Origin: Reyranella massiliensis 521 | Lineage (GTDB): Bacteria; Pseudomonadota; Alphaproteobacteria; Reyranellales; Reyranellaceae | Length of the DNA: 64,000 nucleotides | NCBI GenBank assembly: GCA_945860205.1 | Contig: CAMARK010000014.1 | Coordinates: forward strand, 1 to 64,000 | Reading direction: 5' to 3' | Shown: positions 35,825-44,811 of the stretch, one piece after another | Numbering within the stretch: the first letter of the stretch is position 1 | Layout of the letters: each line of letters starts with the position of its first letter | Program-made: the position numbers and the translations under genes | The notes under the pieces: generated by a model | What the model saw: only the letters and a program-made list of their open reading frames with translations | The model's database searches: none | What the model was told of the DNA's origin: nothing

Positions 35825-36715
35825 GTGGCGGAGATCGCGGCCCCGAACCGGACCTCCCGGCCGCTGCGCGGTGTGCTCTTCATGTGCATCGCCTGCGCCC
35901 TGTTCCCGGTCATGAACGGGATCGTGAAGCTGCTGGCGGCAACCTACGAGCCGCAGCAGATCGTCTGGTTCCGCATTGTCTCGCATCTGGTGCTGGTCGC
36001 GGCCGTGTTCATGCCGCGCATGGGGTTGGGCCTGTTGCGCACGCGGCGGATCGGCACGCAGTTAGTCAGCTCGGTCATGATGCTGCTCTCGACGCTGTTC
36101 TTCTTCTCGGCGGTGAAGTCGATCCCGGTCGCCGAGGCGATCTCTGTCACCTTCGTGGCACCGCTCGCGGTGGTTTTGCTGGCCTGGCCGCTGCTCGGCG
36201 AGCGCATCACCTGGTTCCGGATGGCCGCGGTCATCGTGGGCTTCAGCGGCGTGCTGATCGTGATCCGGCCCGGTAGCGCGGTGTTCCAGTGGGCGTCGCT
36301 GCTGCTGCTGTGCAGCGCCATGTGCTACGCGATCTACCAGATCCTGATCCGGCGCCTGGCCGGGGTCGACGCCCCGGCGACCTCGATCTTCTACAGCGTG
36401 TTGCTGGGCGCGATCATCATGTCGATCTGGCTGCCCCTGGTGTGGAAGATGCCGGCGAACTGGAGCGACTGGGCGCTTCTTTGTTCGCTGGGCGTCTTCG
36501 GCGCGCTCGGCCACTATTGCGTCGCCAAGGCGATGACCTATGCCTCGGCCAATTTCGTGGCGCCGTTCAACTATACGCAGATGATCGGGTCGGTCATCGT
36601 GGGTTACTTCATGTTCGCCGAGGTGCCGGACTTCTACACCTGGCTCGGCACGGCCGTGGTGGTCGGCGCGGGCCTCATGGTCGGCTGGCAGGGCAGGCGG
36701 ACATCCAAGGTCTGA
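35825..36715 (+). CDS. EamA/DMT-superfamily transporter
   Basis: From the GTG at 35825, eight bases after the Ni/Co transporter, the protein has 296 residues with ten hydrophobic segments. The first EamA repeat shows TLFFFSAVKSIPVAEAISVT and LLGERITWFRMAAVIVGFSGV. The second shows GHYCVAKAMTYASANFVAPF and TWLGTAVVVGAGLMV. This is the common drug/metabolite exporter type. The substrate is unknown. An ATG at 35881 lies inside the first helix and is less likely as start. Confidence 0.82.
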   Translation: MAEIAAPNRTSRPLRGVLFMCIACALFPVMNGIVKLLAATYEPQQIVWFRIVSHLVLVAAVFMPRMGLGLLRTRRIGTQLVSSVMMLLSTLFFFSAVKSIPVAEAISVTFVAPLAVVLLAWPLLGERITWFRMAAVIVGFSGVLIVIRPGSAVFQWASLLLLCSAMCYAIYQILIRRLAGVDAPATSIFYSVLLGAIIMSIWLPLVWKMPANWSDWALLCSLGVFGALGHYCVAKAMTYASANFVAPFNYTQMIGSVIVGYFMFAEVPDFYTWLGTAVVVGAGLMVGWQGRRTSKV

Positions 36716-36725
36716 GGAGAGCAAC

Positions 36726-37649
36726 ATGCCGTATCTCGTCGCCGCCGATCTGCCGACCACGTCGGCGGGCGCACGCTTCCGGGCCTTGCTGGAGCGCCCC
36801 GGCATCCTGCAGATGCCCGGCACGCATAACGGCATGGCGGCCCTCCAGGCCCGCAACGCGGGCTTCGACGCGCTCTATCTTTCAGGCGCCGGCATGTCGG
36901 CATCGATGGGATTGCCGGACCTGGGTGTGATCACGGTCGACGAGGTCTGCTTCTTCGTTCGTCAGGTCGCCCGGGCATCGGGCCTGCCGGTCCTGGTCGA
37001 TGGCGACACGGGTTACGGCGAAGCGCTCAACGTTATGCATATGGTGCGGGCCTTCGAGGAGGCTGGTGCTGGCGCGGTCCATATCGAGGACCAGATTCTT
37101 CCCAAGAAGTGCGGCCATCTCAACAACAAGAAGCTGGCAGATCCAAACGACATGGCCGCCAAGGTCCATGCCGCGTCACGTGCCCGCCGTGATTTGTTCA
37201 TCATCGCCCGCACCGATGCGGCGGCAAGCGAAGGCATCGATGGCGCCGTGGCGCGGGCCCGGAAATACATCGAGGCCGGCGCCGACGCGATATTTCCCGA
37301 AGCCCTGCACAGTGCCGAGATGTTCAAGGCCTTCGCCAAGGCAATGCCTGATGTAAAGCTGCTCGCCAACATGACTGAGTTTGGCCGCACGCCGTTCTTT
37401 ACGGCGAGCGAGTTCGAGGCCATGGGCTACCGCATGGTGATCTGGCCGGTTTCGGCCTTCAGGGTCGCCAACAAAGCACAGGAGAAACTGTACGCCGCGC
37501 TGCGGCGCGATGGCGGCGCGCAGAACATGCTCGACCACATGCAGACCCGCGCCGAACTCTACGCCACCATCCGCTATCACGAATACGAGGCGCTCGACGC
37601 TTCGATCGTCCAGACGATCGTGCCGCAGGGAATGCCGCAGCGCGACTAA
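36726..37649 (+). CDS. Isocitrate lyase/PEP mutase family enzyme, PrpB-like
   Basis: The 307-residue protein has the family active site K127-K-C-G-H, the magnesium site DGDTGYG (92-98), VHIEDQILPKKCGH and IIARTDAAA. It resembles methylisocitrate lyase and the oxaloacetate decarboxylase subgroup, which cleave C-C bonds next to carboxylates. No prpC or prpD is nearby, so a role in the methylcitrate cycle is not supported by context. The stop shares CTAA with the convergent amidase stop. Confidence 0.85.
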   Translation: MPYLVAADLPTTSAGARFRALLERPGILQMPGTHNGMAALQARNAGFDALYLSGAGMSASMGLPDLGVITVDEVCFFVRQVARASGLPVLVDGDTGYGEALNVMHMVRAFEEAGAGAVHIEDQILPKKCGHLNNKKLADPNDMAAKVHAASRARRDLFIIARTDAAASEGIDGAVARARKYIEAGADAIFPEALHSAEMFKAFAKAMPDVKLLANMTEFGRTPFFTASEFEAMGYRMVIWPVSAFRVANKAQEKLYAALRRDGGAQNMLDHMQTRAELYATIRYHEYEALDASIVQTIVPQGMPQRD

Positions 37650-39052
37650 AGACCCAATGCCGAAAGGTCGGGGGCGCGGCGGTGGAAGTCGGTCGCGTCC
37701 TGGAAGGCTTTGCCCAGGCGCAGCACATCGCGCTCGGCGAAGGGTTTGCCGACGATCTGGATACCGATGGGCAGGCCGTCCGACTGGCCGGACGGCATGG
37801 CGAGGCTGCAAAGGCCGAGGTAGTTGCCCGGGCGTGTCAGATAGCCCGGGATCGGCGAGGTCTCGTCGACCTCGGCGAGCGGGATCGCAGGAATCGCCAT
37901 GGTTGGCATCACGATGGCATCGTAGGGCCGGAACCAGTCGGCGAAGATCTGTCGGCGCTCGGCCATCATGCGGATCTCCTCGGCGTAGGCGCCGGGCAGC
38001 AGCAATTTTGCGGCCTGGGCGCGCGCCCGCACGCCGGGGCCGATCGCCTTGCTCATGTCCTCGATGTAATCGCGATGCAGGGAATAGGCCTCCGACGAGA
38101 TCATCGTTCCCGCCGGCCGCGAAAGATCGAAATACCAGTCGGGCAGGCGCACCGCTTCGACCGTGGCGCCCAGGCTCTCGAACGTCCGTGCCGCCGTCTG
38201 CCAGGCCTTGGTCACGTCGGGGTGCATGAAGTTCGGCAATTGCTTCGTATCGGGAATGGCGATCCGCATGCCCTCGATCGAGCCCGGCAGCGTGGCAAGG
38301 GTGAAATCCTCCAGCGGCTGGCCGAGCGTCGTCGGGTCGCGCGGGTCGGGGGCGGCCAGCGCATTCAGCATCAGCGCGCAATCCTCGACCGAGCGGGCCA
38401 TCGGTCCGATCGAATCGAGAGTCCAGCTCAACATGATGGTGCCGGAGAGTCCGATGCGCCCGAACGTGACCTTCAGGCCGACCAGACCGTTAAAGGCCGA
38501 GGGGATGCGCACGGAGCCGCCGGTGTCGCTGCCGATGCCGGCCGGCGTCAGCCGTGCCGCGACGGCGACGCCGGTGCCGCTCGAGGAGCCGCCCGGCACG
38601 CGATGAGTTGCCAAATCCCACGGATTCCAGGGCGCACCCATCAACGGATTGGTGCCCCAGCCGCCGAAGGCGAATTCGACCATGTGCAATTTGCCGAGCG
38701 GGATCATGCCGGCAGCGGTGAGTCGCTCGACGGTGTTGGAGGTCTCGGTAGCGATGCGGCCTTCGAACATCTTCGAACCGCCGGTACCGACCTTGCCGGC
38801 GATGTCGCAGAGATCCTTGTAGGCGATCGGCAGCCCGTGGAGCGGCGGCAGGGGAAAGCCCCCGGCGCGCGCCCGGTCGGCGCCGTCGGCCATCGCCTTC
38901 GCGGTGTCGGCATAGACCTCGGTGAAGGCGTGAAGCTTGCCGTTGGCCTTGGCGATCCGGCCGAGCAGACCATCGACGATTTCGCGCGAAGAAAATTGCT
39001 TGGCGGCGAGGCCGGCAGCGAGTTCGGTCAGGGTGAGGGTATGAAGAGTCAT
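37646..39052 (-). CDS. Amidase signature family enzyme
   Basis: The 468-residue protein has the Ser-cis-Ser-Lys triad segments: lysine in LPIAYKDLCD, the glycine/serine motif GGSSSGTG, and GSDTGGSVRIPSAF, which holds the cis-serine and nucleophile. It hydrolyses an amide, or could be a GatA paralogue. The lack of gatB/gatC nearby and the divergent C-terminus favour a catabolic amidase. The start at 39052 overlaps the SDR stop in TGATG, so the pair is translated together. Confidence 0.88.
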   Translation of the reverse strand: MTLHTLTLTELAAGLAAKQFSSREIVDGLLGRIAKANGKLHAFTEVYADTAKAMADGADRARAGGFPLPPLHGLPIAYKDLCDIAGKVGTGGSKMFEGRIATETSNTVERLTAAGMIPLGKLHMVEFAFGGWGTNPLMGAPWNPWDLATHRVPGGSSSGTGVAVAARLTPAGIGSDTGGSVRIPSAFNGLVGLKVTFGRIGLSGTIMLSWTLDSIGPMARSVEDCALMLNALAAPDPRDPTTLGQPLEDFTLATLPGSIEGMRIAIPDTKQLPNFMHPDVTKAWQTAARTFESLGATVEAVRLPDWYFDLSRPAGTMISSEAYSLHRDYIEDMSKAIGPGVRARAQAAKLLLPGAYAEEIRMMAERRQIFADWFRPYDAIVMPTMAIPAIPLAEVDETSPIPGYLTRPGNYLGLCSLAMPSGQSDGLPIGIQIVGKPFAERDVLRLGKAFQDATDFHRRAPDLSALGL

Positions 39053-39795
39053 CAGTAGGTCGCCCTTCCACCGGAGAGATCGAAGGTCGCGCCTGTTGCG
39101 AACGTGCAGTGGCTGGAAGCGAGCCACGCGACCATCTCGGCCACTTCTTCCATGTCGCCGAAGCGGTTCATGGGGATTTTCGACAGCATGTAGTTGATGT
39201 GCTGCTCGGTCATCTGGCTGAACATCTCCGTTTTCACCGCTGCTGGCGCCACGCAATTCACCAGCACCCCGGTCGTAGCAAGTTCCTTGCCGAGCGACTT
39301 GGTGAGGCCGATGACGCCGGCCTTGGAGGCCGAGTAGGCCGAGGCATTGGGGTTGCCTTCCTTGCCGGCCACTGACGCGATGTTGACGATGCGGCCCCAG
39401 CCGCGCTTGGCCATGCCGTCGGCGACGGCGCGATTGCAGAGGAACACCCCGGTCAGGTTGATGTCGATTACCTGCCGCCAGGCGTCGACGGGATAGGCAA
39501 CCACGGTCGCATTGGGTCCGGTGATGCCGGCGCTGGCCACCAGGATATGGGGGGGCGCCAGCCGCTTCTCGGTGCTGGCGAGGGCTTCGGCCACCGACGT
39601 TTCGCTGGTCACATCGACCGACACGGCGATGGCGCCTTTTAAGGCAGCGGCCGACTGCTCGGCGCGGGCGAGGTCGCGATCCCACAGCGCGACACTACCA
39701 CCGCCGGCCGTGATTTTCGCAGCGCAGGCCAGGCCGATCCCGCGCGCGCCGCCGGTCACGATCGCCGTCCGATCCTTGAACAAATCCGCTGCCAT
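39052..39795 (-). CDS. SDR family oxidoreductase, FabG-like
   Basis: The 247-residue classical short-chain dehydrogenase has TGGARGIG (cofactor loop), NLTG and ASAGITG in the expected places, and catalytic Ser with Tyr-x-x-x-Lys in NIASVAGKEG and YSASKAGVIG. It ends in a GATFDLSGG strand like acetoacetyl-CoA reductase and FabG paralogues. The substrate is unknown. Together with the amidase it probably forms a small catabolic operon. I chose the ATG at 39795. Confidence 0.88.
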   Translation of the reverse strand: MAADLFKDRTAIVTGGARGIGLACAAKITAGGGSVALWDRDLARAEQSAAALKGAIAVSVDVTSETSVAEALASTEKRLAPPHILVASAGITGPNATVVAYPVDAWRQVIDINLTGVFLCNRAVADGMAKRGWGRIVNIASVAGKEGNPNASAYSASKAGVIGLTKSLGKELATTGVLVNCVAPAAVKTEMFSQMTEQHINYMLSKIPMNRFGDMEEVAEMVAWLASSHCTFATGATFDLSGGRATY

Positions 39796-39874
39796 GCTTG
39801 TCTCCCAAGCGCTTGAACTGCCTAGCGATTCGCACCATATCGGCGCCCTGCGCCATCCGCTACACTGGCGCTTC

Positions 39875-39899
39875 AGCGTTTCCCCAGTAGCGTTTCCCC
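39875..39899. repeat. 11-base unit duplicated at period 14 in a divergent spacer
   Basis: AGCGTTTCCCC occurs at 39875-39885 and 39889-39899, in the spacer between the leftward SDR and rightward MoxR genes. AGT follows the first copy directly, and TAGT lies just beyond the second. Confidence 0.85.
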
Positions 39900-39920
39900 C
39901 TAGTGTTCTTTGGGAGTTGC

Positions 39921-40844
39921 ATGTCCTCCGCCACGCCGGCATCCATCGACGCCACCGTCGAGCTTCTGAAGAGCGGCGACTATATCGCCGATCGCAGCCT
40001 CGCCACCGTTCTCTATCTTGCCTTGAAGCTCGGCCGTCCTCTTTTCTGCGAAGGCGAAGCCGGAGTCGGCAAGACCGAGATCGCCAAGGTGCTAGCCACT
40101 ACGCTGAAGCGCCCGCTGATTCGCCTGCAATGCTACGAGGGGCTCGACATCGCATCCGCCGTGTACGAGTGGAACTATGCAAGGCAGATGATCGAGATCA
40201 GGCTGGCCGAAGCGCAGGGCGTGCATGATCGCGGACAGTTGGCCGCCGATATTTTCGACGAGCGATTCCTGATCCGCCGCCCCTTGCTCGAGGCGCTCAG
40301 CCCGCATGCCGAAGGTGCGCCGATCCTGCTGATCGATGAGCTGGACCGGACCGACGAGCCCTTCGAGGCCTATCTGCTGGAGCTGCTGTCCGATTTTCAG
40401 GTCACGATTCCCGAACTCGGCACCGTGAAGGCCGCAGAGACTCCGATCGTCATCGTGACCTCCAATCGCACGCGCGAAATCCATGACGCGCTGAAGCGCC
40501 GCTGCTTCTATCACTGGGTCGACTATCCCGACCTGAAGCGCGAACTGGAAATCCTCAAGGTGAAGGCGCCGGGATCGAGTGAGCGCCTGTCGCGGCAGGT
40601 CGTGGGCTTCGTCCAGGAATTGCGCAAGCTCGACCTCTTCAAGGCGCCAGGCGTGGCGGAGTCGATCGACTGGGCCACCGCGCTTTCGGAACTGAACGCG
40701 CTCGACCTCGATCCCAGGACCATCAACGATACGCTGGGCGTGTTGCTGAAGTACCAGGACGACATCCAGCGCTTGCAAGGCACGGAAGCAGCCGAAATCC
40801 TGCGCAAGGTGAAGTCCGATATCGCCGCCGAGCCGCTGGGCTAG
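39921..40844 (+). CDS. MoxR-type AAA+ ATPase, CoxD-like
   Basis: The 307-residue ATPase has Walker A G45-EAGVGKT and Walker B PILLIDELDR (about 134-143), then VTSNRTREIHDALKRRC with sensor and arginine-finger residues. It is the MoxR branch. In carboxydotrophs its relative CoxD remodels apo-CO dehydrogenase during assembly of the sulfido-molybdenum site. Here it heads an operon with VWA, XdhC, molybdopterin-binding and SufS/U genes, supporting that role. GGGAG precedes the ATG at 39921. An earlier frame start is less good. Confidence 0.86.
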   Translation: MSSATPASIDATVELLKSGDYIADRSLATVLYLALKLGRPLFCEGEAGVGKTEIAKVLATTLKRPLIRLQCYEGLDIASAVYEWNYARQMIEIRLAEAQGVHDRGQLAADIFDERFLIRRPLLEALSPHAEGAPILLIDELDRTDEPFEAYLLELLSDFQVTIPELGTVKAAETPIVIVTSNRTREIHDALKRRCFYHWVDYPDLKRELEILKVKAPGSSERLSRQVVGFVQELRKLDLFKAPGVAESIDWATALSELNALDLDPRTINDTLGVLLKYQDDIQRLQGTEAAEILRKVKSDIAAEPLG

Positions 40845-40852
40845 GTCGGGTG

Positions 40853-42103
40853 ATGGACGCGCTGCCCGACTCGGCACCGGTGCCTGACCCCCGCGAGGGC
40901 AAGCTCGCCACCAATATCGTGCACTTTGCCCGCACGCTACGGACCGCCGGGTTGCGCGTCGGGCCCGGGCAGGTGCTGCGTGCCATCGAGGCGGTCGAGG
41001 CGGCAGGTCTGCGGAAGAGGGACGACTTCTACTGGACGCTGCATTCGGTGTTGGTGAACCGGCGCGACCAGCGCGAGATCTTCGATCAGGCATTTCACGT
41101 CTACTGGCGCAATCCGCGGCTCCTGGAAAAGATGATGGAGATGTTGCTGCCGCAGGTTGGCGTGCCGGTGGAGCAGGATCAGCGCAAGCAGCTCAGCCGC
41201 CGCCTGCAGGAGGCCCTGCAGCCCGGCCGGGGCGAGGCGCCGCCCGATGAAGGCGAGCCGCCGGAAGTCGAGGTCGAGGCGACCTTTACCGTTTCCGATC
41301 GCGAGATCCTGCAGCACCGGGACTTCGAGCAGATGTCGCAGGCGGAGATCGACGACGCCTTGCGGGCCATCGCCCGGATGCGCCTCCCGGTCCCGGAGCG
41401 GCGGACCCGGCGCTATCGTGCGGCCCGACGTGGCCCCAGGGTGGATTTCCGCGCCTCGCTGCGCCGGGCGCTGCGGCCGGAAGGGCTGACCGAGTTGCGC
41501 CGCCGGGAGCCGCGGCGCCGGCCGCCGCCTCTGGTCGTGCTGTGCGACATTTCAGGGTCGATGGCGCGCTACACCCGCATGTTCCTGCACTTCATGCATA
41601 CGATTACCAACGATCGGGACAGGGTCTTCTGCTTCACCTTCGGCACGCGCCTGACCAATGTGACGCGCTCGCTGCGTTATAGGGATGTGGATATAGCGCT
41701 GGCCAAAGCCTCGGCGCAGGTCGAAGATTGGTCGGGTGGCACACGGATCGGACAGTCGTTGCACGAGTTCAACAACAAATGGTCGCGCCGCGTCCTGGGG
41801 CAGGGGGCCGTGGTCGTGCTGATAACCGACGGGCTCGATCGCGAAGGCGGTGACGGCCTCGCGGCGGAAATGGAGCGCCTGCACAAGTCGTGCTCGCGGC
41901 TGGTTTGGCTGAACCCGCTCTTGCGCTACGGTGCCTACGAACCCAAATCCCAGGGCAACAAGGCCATGTTGCCCCATGTCGATGAATTCCGACCCGTTCA
42001 CAACCTCGAAAGCCTGGCCGGGTTGATCACGGCCCTCGGCGCGGTGACGCCCGGCGCCGATCGACGGCTGGCCACATGGCAGACAGAACTGCGCAAGGAG
42101 TAG
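40853..42103 (+). CDS. VWA domain protein, CoxE-like
   Basis: The 416-residue protein has a helical N-terminus, a charged, arginine-rich middle (about 125-225) and a C-terminal von Willebrand A domain. The MIDAS metal site is D232-I-S-G-S, and LITDGLDREGGDG follows later. CoxE-type VWA proteins work with a MoxR/CoxD ATPase as an insertase pair. The gene starts nine bases after the ATPase gene. A GTG three bases upstream is an equal start choice. Confidence 0.86.
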   Translation: MDALPDSAPVPDPREGKLATNIVHFARTLRTAGLRVGPGQVLRAIEAVEAAGLRKRDDFYWTLHSVLVNRRDQREIFDQAFHVYWRNPRLLEKMMEMLLPQVGVPVEQDQRKQLSRRLQEALQPGRGEAPPDEGEPPEVEVEATFTVSDREILQHRDFEQMSQAEIDDALRAIARMRLPVPERRTRRYRAARRGPRVDFRASLRRALRPEGLTELRRREPRRRPPPLVVLCDISGSMARYTRMFLHFMHTITNDRDRVFCFTFGTRLTNVTRSLRYRDVDIALAKASAQVEDWSGGTRIGQSLHEFNNKWSRRVLGQGAVVVLITDGLDREGGDGLAAEMERLHKSCSRLVWLNPLLRYGAYEPKSQGNKAMLPHVDEFRPVHNLESLAGLITALGAVTPGADRRLATWQTELRKE

Positions 42104-42108
42104 ATATC

Positions 42109-42429
42109 ATGAGCGACGCCCTCGATGTGCTGGATCAGGTCGGCAAGTGGAAGAGCTCGGGCAAAGGTGTCGCCATCGCCACGGTGATCACGACCTGGGG
42201 GTCCTCGCCGCGCCCGGTCGGCAGCCAGCTCGGCGTCGATGACTCGGGCGCCATGGTCGGCTCCGTGTCGGGCGGCTGCATCGAAGGCGCCGTCGTCAAG
42301 GAAGCACTCGACGCGATCAAGGACGGCAAGCCGCGGCTGCTCGATTTCGGCGTCACCGACGAGCAGGCCTGGGACGTGGGCCTGGCCTGCGGCGGCAAGG
42401 TCCAGGTGTTCGTCGAAAAGGTAAACTGA
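42109..42429 (+). CDS. XdhC/CoxI family protein, N-terminal half only
   Basis: The 106-residue protein covers only the XdhC_CoxI domain: VAIATVITTWGSSPRPVGSQ, then MVGSVSGGCIEGAVVKEAL (the conserved S-G-G-C cysteine that holds the molybdenum cofactor sulfur) and FGVTDEQAWDVGLACGGKV. In E. coli-type and Rhodobacter XdhC this domain is fused to a Rossmann domain. Here the Rossmann part is the next gene, four bases on. The two probably form one functional XdhC that binds and sulfurates Moco. Confidence 0.88.
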   Translation: MSDALDVLDQVGKWKSSGKGVAIATVITTWGSSPRPVGSQLGVDDSGAMVGSVSGGCIEGAVVKEALDAIKDGKPRLLDFGVTDEQAWDVGLACGGKVQVFVEKVN

Positions 42430-42433
42430 TCCG

Positions 42434-43162
42434 ATGAAGACCGAGACCCTCGCGGCTCTCCAGCAGGCCCGCACCGAGCGCACCGCCGTCACCTTGGCGA
42501 CGCGCCTCAGCGACGCCGCCGAAACCATGATCTATCTCGACAGAGTCGACGGCGCGATGGCGGGCGATGCCACGCTGGTGTCCGCCGCGCGCCGCGCCAT
42601 GGCGATCGGCCGCAGCGAGACGATCGATCTCGGCGGCCAGAAGATCTTTCTCAACGTCTATGTGCCGCCGCCGCGCCTGATCATCGTGGGCGCGGTCCAT
42701 ATCGCCCAGAGCCTGGCGCCGATGGCGACCATGCTCGACTTCGACGTCACCGTCGTCGATCCGCGCGGCGCCTGGGCCACCAGCGCGCGCTTTCCCGGCG
42801 TGAAGGTAATTCAAGATTGGGCCGACGAGGCGTTCCAGGCGATGGGGCTCGACGTTTCGACCGCCGTCGTCACCTTGACTCACGATCCCAAGCTCGACGA
42901 TCCGGCGCTCGAAGCGGCGCTGAAGTCCGATGCCTTCTATATCGGCGCGCTCGGCAGCCGGAAGACCCATGCCAAGCGCAAGGAGCGGCTATCCGAGGTG
43001 GGGATCACCGACGACATGTTCGCGCGCGTCCATGGCCCGGTCGGCCTCAACATCGGTGCCAAGTCGCCGGCCGAGATCGCGGTGTCCATCCTGGGCCAGA
43101 TCGTCGAGGTCCGGGCGCGCCGTCTGGAAATTCTGGCGGGACCGAAGGTGGTCGCAGCGTGA
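42434..43162 (+). CDS. XdhC family protein, C-terminal Rossmann half
   Basis: The 242-residue protein begins with a remnant CoxI-like segment (AVTLATRLSDAAETMIYLD) and then carries the XdhC_C Rossmann domain: PRLIIVGAVHIAQSLAPMA, TVVDPRGAWATSARFPG, VVTLTHDPKLDDPALEAAL, YIGALGSRKTHAKRKERL and GLNIGAKSPAEIAVSI. It pairs with the preceding half to load the molybdenum cofactor, as XdhC/CoxF do. Its stop overlaps the next gene as GTGA. Confidence 0.88.
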   Translation: MKTETLAALQQARTERTAVTLATRLSDAAETMIYLDRVDGAMAGDATLVSAARRAMAIGRSETIDLGGQKIFLNVYVPPPRLIIVGAVHIAQSLAPMATMLDFDVTVVDPRGAWATSARFPGVKVIQDWADEAFQAMGLDVSTAVVTLTHDPKLDDPALEAALKSDAFYIGALGSRKTHAKRKERLSEVGITDDMFARVHGPVGLNIGAKSPAEIAVSILGQIVEVRARRLEILAGPKVVAA

Positions 43163-44811
43163 GATTCGGCGACACTCCCATCGACGAGGCTACGGGCGCG
43201 ATCCTGGGCCATGGCTGGCGTTCGGGCGGGGTCAATTTCTCCAAGGGCAGGACGCTTTCGGCCGACGATGTCGCCAAGCTCAAGGCCGCTGGCGTCTCGA
43301 CGGTGGTGGCCGCGCGGCTCGATGCCGACGACGTTCATGAAGACGAGGCAGCGGCGACCGTCGCCAAGGCGTTGGCAGGCGAGGGCATAGAGGTCACGGC
43401 GCCTTTTACGGGGCGTTGCAACCATTTTGCCCGCGGCTCGGGGCTCGCCGTCGTCGATCACGCCCGCATCGACGCGCTGAACGAGCTCCACGAGTCGGTC
43501 ACCGTGGCGACCTTGCCGCCCTTCGCGCGAGTAGAACCGCGCCAGATGGTGGCGACGGTAAAAATCATCCCCTATGGCGCGCCGAAGTCGGCGGTGGCGC
43601 GCGCCGTCGAGGTCGCGCATTCGGCCAACCTGCCGCTCATTTCCGTGGCGCCGTTCCGGGCGATGCGGGCCGGATTGGTGCAGACCAGGCTGCCGGGCAC
43701 GCGTGACAAGGTGCTCGACAAGGCGGTCGGCACGACGACCAAGCGCCTGACATCGCTCGGCAGCACCTTGAACGGCGAGCGCCGCGTTGCGCACGATGCC
43801 GTGGCCATCGCGGGAGCACTGAAGGAATTGAAGGCGGAGGGCTGCGACCTCTTCCTGATCGCCGGCGCGTCGGCGATCGTCGACCGAAACGACGTGGTGC
43901 CGCTCGGCATCGCGGCGGCCGGCGGCAAGATCCATCATTTCGGCATGCCGGTCGATCCGGGCAATCTTCTGTTGACGGCCGAACTCGACGGCAAGCCCGT
44001 GCTGGGCCTGCCGGGGTGCGCCAAGTCGCCGAAGTACAACGGCTTCGACATGGTGCTGGAGCGGCTGGCCGCAGGACTCATCGTGGGCCGGGCGGAGATC
44101 GTCCGCATGGGCGCGGGCGGCCTGCTGGCCGAGATCGCAAGCCGGCCGCAGCCGCGCGACGATGAGCCGTCGGACGGCGAGGGCCCGCAGCAGGTGCCGC
44201 GCGTCGCGGTCCTGGTCCTGGCCGCCGGCCGGTCGACGCGGATGGGCGGGCCCAACAAGATGCTGGCCGATGCCAATGGCGCGCCACTGGTCGTCCATGC
44301 TGTGAAGTCGGCGCTCGAATCGCAGGCCGTCGAGATCGTGGTCGTGCTCGGTCACATGGCGGAGCAGGTGAGGGCAGGCATCGAAAGCGCCATTCCCGGC
44401 CGGTCGCGCCTGCGCTTCGTCACCAATCCGGATTTCGTCGATGGCCTCAGCACGTCCGTGCGGACCGGCATCGGCGCACTCAGCTCCAATATCGATGCCG
44501 CCGTCGTGCAGCTGGGCGACATGCCAGGTGTCGGCGCCGGCCTGCTCAATCGGCTGATCGCGGCTTTTAGCCCGGTCGAGGGCCGCGCGATCTGCGTGCC
44601 GACGGTGGGCGGCAAGCGCGGCAATCCCGTGCTGTGGGCGCGGCGCTTCTTTTCCGAGATGGTCACGCTCTCCGGCGACAGCGGCGCCAAACACCTGATC
44701 GGCGAGCACGCCGATCTCGTCTGCGAGGTCGAGATGGCGGGTGAGGCGGCGATCACCGACATCGACACGCCCGAGGCGCTTCAGGCCTGGCGGGAGCGGA
44801 GTCCGGTATGA
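43159..44811 (+). CDS. Fusion: molybdopterin-binding (MoeA/MogA-like) domain plus MocA-type nucleotidyltransferase
   Basis: From the GTG at 43159 the protein has 550 residues. The first part (about 1-340) is molybdopterin-binding, with CDLFLIAGASAIVDRNDVVP and PGNLLLTAELDGKPVLGLPGCAKSPK. The second part (about 347-550) is a nucleotidyltransferase: VLVLAAGRSTRMGGPNKML (LAAGxSxRMG is the CTP-using MocA form rather than GTP-using MobA), VVQLGDMPGV and GKRGNPVLW. It would make molybdopterin cytosine dinucleotide, the cofactor form of xanthine-oxidase-type and CO dehydrogenases. It is coupled to XdhC upstream and SufS downstream. Confidence 0.87.
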   Translation: MRFGDTPIDEATGAILGHGWRSGGVNFSKGRTLSADDVAKLKAAGVSTVVAARLDADDVHEDEAAATVAKALAGEGIEVTAPFTGRCNHFARGSGLAVVDHARIDALNELHESVTVATLPPFARVEPRQMVATVKIIPYGAPKSAVARAVEVAHSANLPLISVAPFRAMRAGLVQTRLPGTRDKVLDKAVGTTTKRLTSLGSTLNGERRVAHDAVAIAGALKELKAEGCDLFLIAGASAIVDRNDVVPLGIAAAGGKIHHFGMPVDPGNLLLTAELDGKPVLGLPGCAKSPKYNGFDMVLERLAAGLIVGRAEIVRMGAGGLLAEIASRPQPRDDEPSDGEGPQQVPRVAVLVLAAGRSTRMGGPNKMLADANGAPLVVHAVKSALESQAVEIVVVLGHMAEQVRAGIESAIPGRSRLRFVTNPDFVDGLSTSVRTGIGALSSNIDAAVVQLGDMPGVGAGLLNRLIAAFSPVEGRAICVPTVGGKRGNPVLWARRFFSEMVTLSGDSGAKHLIGEHADLVCEVEMAGEAAITDIDTPEALQAWRERSPV

